Assembly: GCA_002493325.1 (NCBI GenBank) | Contig: DKYL01000072.1 | Span: forward strand, 1-16,054 | Direction: 5' to 3' | Source of the DNA: Ruminococcaceae bacterium UBA7101 | Lineage (GTDB): Bacteria > Bacillota > Clostridia > Oscillospirales > Acutalibacteraceae | Length of the DNA stretch: 16,054 bases | Shown: piece by piece, positions 12,122 through 16,054 of the stretch | Numbering within the stretch: position 1 is the stretch's first letter | How the letters are laid out: every line of letters starts with the position of its first letter | Position numbers and translations under genes: made by a program | Notes under the pieces: generated by a model | What the model was told of the DNA's origin: nothing | The model's input: the letters and a program-made list of their open reading frames with translations, nothing else | Database searches by the model: none

Positions 12122-13690
12122 ATGAAAACCAGGATTTTATCTACAAGTGAATATGACATTGCGCTTGCAGGTGAAATCATTGCAAGGGGCGGATTGGTTG
12201 CATTCCCTACCGAAACGGTATACGGCTTAGGGGCTGATGCTCTGAATGACGAGGCTGTTAAAAGCATTTACACTGCCAAGGGCAGACCAAGTGACAATCC
12301 GCTGATTGTGCACATTGCAGAAAAGAACGACATCAAGACGCTTGTCAAAGAGGTAACGCCAAAGGCACAGGCACTGATTGACAAATTTTTCCCTGCGCCT
12401 TTAACCATCATTCTGCCAAAGAGTGAAAAGGTCGGTGATGTGGTATCGGGCGGATTGGATACGGTCGCCGTGCGTATGCCTGAAAATGAAACTGCAAGGG
12501 CACTGATTAAAGCAGCAGGCTGTCCCATTGCGGCACCAAGCGCCAACACGTCAGGACTGCCGTCACCGACAAAGGCGAAATATGTTATTGACGATATGAG
12601 CGGAAAAATTGACGCAATCATCGACGGCGGTGATTGTGCGTTCGGTGTGGAGTCAACCGTAATCACCCTTGCGACCGAAATACCCACAATTCTTCGACCG
12701 GGTGCAGTGACAAAGGAAATGCTTGAAGCTGTTATCGGCGAGGTTGATGTGGCAAAGGCTGTGCTTGAAGGCATGCAGAATGATGAGGTTGCCGCATCTC
12801 CGGGTATGAAGTACAAGCACTACGCACCGAAAGCAAAAATAATTATTGTCAATGCAGACAAAGACGGATATGAAAAATTTGTAAATACAAAAAAGGATTG
12901 CTTTGCACTGTGCTTTGAGGATGACAATGTAACTATTTCAAAGGTAACATTTGGCAGAGAAAATGACGATTTAAGTCAGGCAAAAGAGCTTTTTGACGCA
13001 CTGAGAAAGCTTGACGAAATGGGTGCAAAAAAGGTTTATGCCAGAATACCGCATACAACAGGTGTAGGAATGGCAGTTTATAACAGATTGATCCGTGCCG
13101 CCGCTTTCAGCATTATTGATTTAACAAAACCGTTTTTCATTGGCTTAACAGGACCCAGCGGTGCAGGAAAGGGCTATGTATGCGAATATCTCGCCAAGCT
13201 TGGCTTTCATATCATCAACAGTGATGAGGTTGTTAAAAAAATTTATGAAAATAATTTACCGCTTTTAAGAAGGCTTGCTGATATTTTTGGCAATGATATT
13301 ATTAAAGACGGCACTCTCGACAGAAACAGGCTGGGTGAAATCGTTTTTAATGATAACGAAAAGCTGAAGCAGTTAAACAGCATCATTCATCCCGAGGTGA
13401 TTGCACAATGCGAACAGCTTGCCAAACCGCTTTCGGTGCTTGATGCACCGCAGCTTTTTGAGGCAAAGGCACAAAACAAATGCAATGTCATTATCACTGT
13501 TATGGCGGACAAAGAGCTCAGAGCAAAGCGAATTACAGAGCGTGACGGCATAAGCTATGAAAAAGCAATGGAAAGAATAAATGCCCAGCTCAGCGAAAAA
13601 TACTATATTGATCATGCCGATTATATAATTTACAATAACGGCGAGGATATAAAAACACAAATTGACAAGATTCTGGAGGAAATATTATGA
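12122..13690 (+). CDS. ywlC-coaE: Fusion of Sua5/YwlC threonylcarbamoyl-AMP synthase and CoaE dephospho-CoA kinase
   Basis: A 522-residue protein of two unrelated enzymes. Residues 1-205 are the YrdC fold (VAFPTETVYGLGADA at 26-40, KGRPSDNPL at 53-61, RMPENETARALIKAAGCPIAAPSANTSG, GVESTVI), which makes threonylcarbamoyl-AMP for t6A37 in tRNA. ASPGMKYKHYAPKA begins the Sua5 C-terminal domain, which ends near residue 332 (YNRLIRAAAF). Residues ~337-522 are CoaE, the last step of coenzyme A synthesis: P-loop GPSGAGKG (344-351), NSDEVVKKIY, a LNSIIHPEV match to the family's LE.IIHP motif, DAPQLFEA and RITERDGIS. The P-loop ends in Gly351 where Ser or Thr is expected. The reading frame is continuous; no ribosome binding site or start codon lies at the junction (13120-13140), so this is a real fusion and not two coupled genes. 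The ribosome binding site is weak (AGGT). Confidence 0.9.
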   Translation: MKTRILSTSEYDIALAGEIIARGGLVAFPTETVYGLGADALNDEAVKSIYTAKGRPSDNPLIVHIAEKNDIKTLVKEVTPKAQALIDKFFPAPLTIILPKSEKVGDVVSGGLDTVAVRMPENETARALIKAAGCPIAAPSANTSGLPSPTKAKYVIDDMSGKIDAIIDGGDCAFGVESTVITLATEIPTILRPGAVTKEMLEAVIGEVDVAKAVLEGMQNDEVAASPGMKYKHYAPKAKIIIVNADKDGYEKFVNTKKDCFALCFEDDNVTISKVTFGRENDDLSQAKELFDALRKLDEMGAKKVYARIPHTTGVGMAVYNRLIRAAAFSIIDLTKPFFIGLTGPSGAGKGYVCEYLAKLGFHIINSDEVVKKIYENNLPLLRRLADIFGNDIIKDGTLDRNRLGEIVFNDNEKLKQLNSIIHPEVIAQCEQLAKPLSVLDAPQLFEAKAQNKCNVIITVMADKELRAKRITERDGISYEKAMERINAQLSEKYYIDHADYIIYNNGEDIKTQIDKILEEIL

Positions 13691-15087
13691 GTGAAAGCAC
13701 CAAAGAATTAAAAGAAAAGCTGTTTTATAAAAAGAAAAACGGCGTTGATTTTATGAGCGAAGAGGAGCTCAAAGCTTGTGACGAATTTTGTGAGGGATAT
13801 AAAAAGTTCCTTTTTGAAAACAAAACCGAGCGTGAATTTGCCAAATCTGCACTGGAAATGGCAGAGGCAAACGGCTTTAAAAAATTTGACAAATTCGGTG
13901 AACCGCTTAAGGCAGGTGACAAGGTTTACTATTTTAACAGAGGCAAGGCAATTATTCTTTGCGTTAAGGGAACACGCCCTGTTATTGACGGTGTAAGAAT
14001 CAGTGCCGCACACATTGACTCACCCCGTCTTGATTTAAAACAGGTTCCTGTTTATGAGGACGGCTCACTTGGATTTTTCAAAACACACTACTACGGCGGT
14101 ATCAAAAAATACCAGTGGACGGCAATTCCCCTTTCACTCCACGGCAGAATCTGCAAAAATGACGGCAGCTTTGTTGATGTTAAAATCGGTGAGGATGCGG
14201 CTGATCCCAAATTCTGCATCACCGACATTCTCCCGCATCTCGGTGCAGAACAGATGGCAAGAAAGGCGAATGAAATTGTTAAGGGTGAGGAGCTGAATGT
14301 TGTAATCGGCTCACGTCCTTTTAAGGATGACGAGGAAAGCGAAAGAATTAAGCTGAACATTTTAAACATTCTGTTTGAGAAATACGGCATTGTTGAGCGT
14401 GACTTTTTATCAGCCGAGCTGGAGCTTGTTCCTGCCTTCACAGTTGATGACATCGGCTTTGACAGAAGCCTTATCGGCGGCTACGGTCACGACGACAGGG
14501 TTTGCTCTTACCCTGCAATGAAAGCAATTTTCTCTCTTGATACTGCACCGGAATACACTGCAGTTACCGTATTGACAGACAAAGAGGAAACAGGCTCAGA
14601 CGGCAACACAGGTCTTAACTCAAGCTATCTTAAATATTTCATTGAGGATCTGGCAAGGCTTGAGGGCTGTGAGGGCAGAGATGTTCTGTCTAACTCAAAA
14701 TGCCTGTCAGCAGACGTTAATGCTGCCTATGACCCCACTTGGCCGTCACAGTTTGAAAAGAACAATGCATCCATTATCAACGAGGGTGTATGCGTTACCA
14801 AGTTCACAGGTGCAAGAGGTAAGTCAGGCACAAGCGACGCATCTGCAGAATTTGTAAGCTTTGTCAAAGCGATGATGGAAAACAACGGTGTATTATGGCA
14901 GAGCGGTGAGCTGGGCAAGGTTGATGCAGGCGGCGGCGGAACTGTTGCTATGTATATTGCAAACCTTGATGTTGATGTTATTGATGTTGGTGTTCCTGTT
15001 CTCTCCATGCATTCACCATATGAGGTAGTATCAAAAATTGACACCTATATGGCATACAAGGCATTCAGAACATTTTTTACCAAGTAA
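13687..15087 (+). CDS. apeB: M18-family zinc aminopeptidase (aspartyl/aminopeptidase I type)
   Basis: A 466-residue cytoplasmic metallopeptidase, full length for family M18 (DNPEP, yeast aminopeptidase I, ApeB), which removes N-terminal, often acidic, residues from peptides as a large oligomer. The expected metal and catalytic residues can be placed: His109 in HIDSPRLD, Asp269 or Asp270 in YGHDDR, Glu300-Glu301 in DKEETGSDG, Asp343 in ADVNAAYDP and His442 in MHSPYE. The spacing matches the human enzyme closely. GGAGGA at 13675-13680 is 6 nt before the ATG, which overlaps the previous stop as ATGA. It is probably a peptide-recycling enzyme travelling with the operon and has no evident link to the fusion gene before it. 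Confidence 0.93.
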   Translation: MSESTKELKEKLFYKKKNGVDFMSEEELKACDEFCEGYKKFLFENKTEREFAKSALEMAEANGFKKFDKFGEPLKAGDKVYYFNRGKAIILCVKGTRPVIDGVRISAAHIDSPRLDLKQVPVYEDGSLGFFKTHYYGGIKKYQWTAIPLSLHGRICKNDGSFVDVKIGEDAADPKFCITDILPHLGAEQMARKANEIVKGEELNVVIGSRPFKDDEESERIKLNILNILFEKYGIVERDFLSAELELVPAFTVDDIGFDRSLIGGYGHDDRVCSYPAMKAIFSLDTAPEYTAVTVLTDKEETGSDGNTGLNSSYLKYFIEDLARLEGCEGRDVLSNSKCLSADVNAAYDPTWPSQFEKNNASIINEGVCVTKFTGARGKSGTSDASAEFVSFVKAMMENNGVLWQSGELGKVDAGGGGTVAMYIANLDVDVIDVGVPVLSMHSPYEVVSKIDTYMAYKAFRTFFTK

Positions 15088-15092
15088 TAAAT

Positions 15093-15839
15093 ATGGATAA
15101 AATTTTAGTTATCGGCACAGGCGGTACAATCGGCAGTGTAAAGGATGACAACATACATCTGGATTCTCCGTTCAAAATTCTTGACTATATGACATTTGAA
15201 AATGCGGAGTTTGACTGTGTATCGCCCTTTACTGTGCTTTCGGAAAATATGAGCTTTGAACTATGGAAAAAGCTTGCCGACTATATAGGCAGTGTTGATT
15301 TTTCCAAATACAAAGGCATTATTGTTTTGCACGGCAGTGACACACTGAGCTTTACAGGAGCACTGCTGGCAAATCTGTTTTATGACAAGCCCATTGTGCT
15401 TGTGGCAAGTGACAAGCCCCTTGAAGACAAAACTGCAAACGGCTTTAAAAATTTTGAAAACGCTGTTAAATATATTCAGAATGGTATTAGCAAGGTATAT
15501 ATCAGCTATGACAGAATTTATGAGGCTGAAAACAAAGAGCCTTTAGAAAATCCTGTTTTTAAATTCAAAAAAATTCTTGTCATTACTCCCTATGTGGGCA
15601 TAGACTATAACAGCTATGATTTGAGCAATATTGATATTGTGCTTCATTCTATGTACCATTCAGCTACTGCTCCTGCTGAGGTTAAGGAATTTATCAACAG
15701 GTGCAAAGTGAGCGGTGCAGAGTTTTATTTTGTTACTGAAAGCTCATCTGCTGACTATGAAAGCTCAAAAAGTTTTGAAAATATTATTTTCAATTCAACT
15801 GTTGAAAGTGCATATGCAAGATTACTGTTGACAAATTGA
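15093..15839 (+). CDS. Short L-asparaginase-like amidohydrolase
   Basis: A 248-residue protein of the asparaginase/glutaminase family, about 80 residues shorter than usual (~330). The N-terminal domain is complete, with the nucleophile Thr12 in IGTGGTIG and the second site HGSDTLSFTG (Ser82-Asp83), where most members have Thr-Asp. LSENMSFELW matches the substrate-binding DSSNM region only in part. The C-terminal domain (from about residue 165, KKILVITPYVGI) is compressed but ends normally (TVESAYARLLL), so it is a compact variant rather than a truncation. No signal peptide is seen, pointing to a cytoplasmic type I-like enzyme. It starts 5 nt after the aminopeptidase stop with no clear ribosome binding site, implying translational coupling. 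Activity on asparagine is not certain. Confidence 0.8.
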   Translation: MDKILVIGTGGTIGSVKDDNIHLDSPFKILDYMTFENAEFDCVSPFTVLSENMSFELWKKLADYIGSVDFSKYKGIIVLHGSDTLSFTGALLANLFYDKPIVLVASDKPLEDKTANGFKNFENAVKYIQNGISKVYISYDRIYEAENKEPLENPVFKFKKILVITPYVGIDYNSYDLSNIDIVLHSMYHSATAPAEVKEFINRCKVSGAEFYFVTESSSADYESSKSFENIIFNSTVESAYARLLLTN

Positions 15840-15856
15840 ATTTTTAGTGATATTAT
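15828..15856 (+). promoter_or_regulatory. Promoter of the T-box transcription unit
   Basis: TTGACA (15828-15833), 17 bp and TATTAT (15851-15856) preceded by TGA, an extended -10. The -35 box lies inside the last codons of the asparaginase-like gene. Transcription would start near 15863, a few nt before T-box Stem I, and no terminator separates it from the upstream operon. Confidence 0.8.
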
Positions 15857-15862
15857 ATTTAT

Positions 15863-16054
15863 AACTTAATAACAAACCGTTGAAGCGGAGATAAAAATAA
15901 GATACGCATTTACAGAGAGTTCTCGTTGCTGGGAGTAGAACATTAAACGGCTTATTAAATGGACCGCTGAGGGCATAGTCAAAGGCAGATGCCGAGTATT
16001 CTATGACGTGCAGACCTGCGTTAATGGTCAGAGATATGATAGTATCTTGCAGAG
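15863..16054 (+). ncRNA. T-box riboswitch leader (5' part, probable Trp specifier), continues past window
   Basis: Stem I can be traced: AGCGG (15884-15888) pairs with CCGCT (15964-15968), and AATAAG (15896-15901) with CTTATT (15951-15956). Between them lies an internal loop with AGATAAA on the 5' side and AAATGGA (15957-15963) on the 3' side. This is the specifier loop, and TGG followed by A at 15960-15963 is the natural codon, so uncharged tRNA-Trp is the predicted ligand. AGAGAG (15914-15919) and the hairpin GTTCT...AGAAC holding GCTGGGAG are the conserved distal elements. The downstream part (GAGGGCATAG onward) would be Stem II/III. The AGGGTGG T-box bulge, the terminator/antiterminator and the controlled gene lie beyond 16054. 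A tryptophan gene such as trpS, a trp operon or a transporter is expected. Confidence 0.85.

Noticed and set aside
13110..13150. Separate coaE gene coupled to ywlC
   Set aside because: The frame is continuous, and no ATG, GTG or TTG with a ribosome binding site precedes the CoaE P-loop at a suitable distance.
1..16054. CRISPR arrays, insertion sequences, tRNA or rRNA genes
   Set aside because: I saw no spaced direct repeats, transposase frames with terminal repeats, or cloverleaf/rRNA sequence.

Overview
The window looks like chromosomal DNA from a low-GC, anaerobic, hydrogen- or ferredoxin-using Firmicute of the class Clostridia (an Oscillospirales/Ruminococcaceae-type gut bacterium is my best guess). 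The reasons are strong AGGAGG-type ribosome binding sites, sigma-A promoters close to TTGACA-17-TATAAT, a flavin/iron-sulfur electron-bifurcating complex, a DUF951 gene, and a T-box leader. No rRNA, tRNA, insertion sequence or CRISPR array is visible.

Left part (1-2237): a minus-strand pair, the start of a secreted protein cut by the window edge and a membrane-anchored transglutaminase-like protein. These diverge from a Cof-type HAD phosphatase. Next (2265-6790) comes a three-gene operon with its own promoter: a NuoE-like protein with a TTG start, a NuoF-like protein, and a large fusion of a NuoG-type 2Fe-2S domain, an NfnB/GltD-type flavoprotein and a 2x4Fe-4S domain. The set matches the Stn family of NAD(H)/NADP(H)/ferredoxin transhydrogenases rather than a hydrogenase, since no H-cluster domain is present.

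Middle (6790-7930): an accessory islet. Two consensus promoters face each other. One drives a 22-codon single-helix hydrophobic ORF with a very strong ribosome binding site. The other drives a ~90-nt RNA that meets it at a shared bidirectional terminator, and an imperfect inverted repeat flanks the cassette. This looks like an undescribed type I toxin-antitoxin locus. Beside it a small XRE repressor diverges from an 86-aa gene of unknown function, with two AGTTAA-N3-TTAACT palindromes between them; one fills the spacer of a perfect promoter for the unknown gene. Then hypB-hypA (nickel delivery), with their own promoter, converge on a minus-strand S1-domain RNA-binding protein across a 15-bp bidirectional terminator hairpin.

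Right part (9980-15839): a tightly packed plus-strand housekeeping operon: DUF951, murI, prfA, a Sua5/YwlC-CoaE fusion (tRNA t6A synthesis joined to coenzyme A synthesis), an M18 aminopeptidase and a short asparaginase-like protein. Several genes overlap by ATGA. The last 190 nt are a new transcription unit: a consensus promoter followed by the Stem I part of a T-box riboswitch with UGG (Trp) as the likely specifier. Its antiterminator and regulated gene lie beyond the window.
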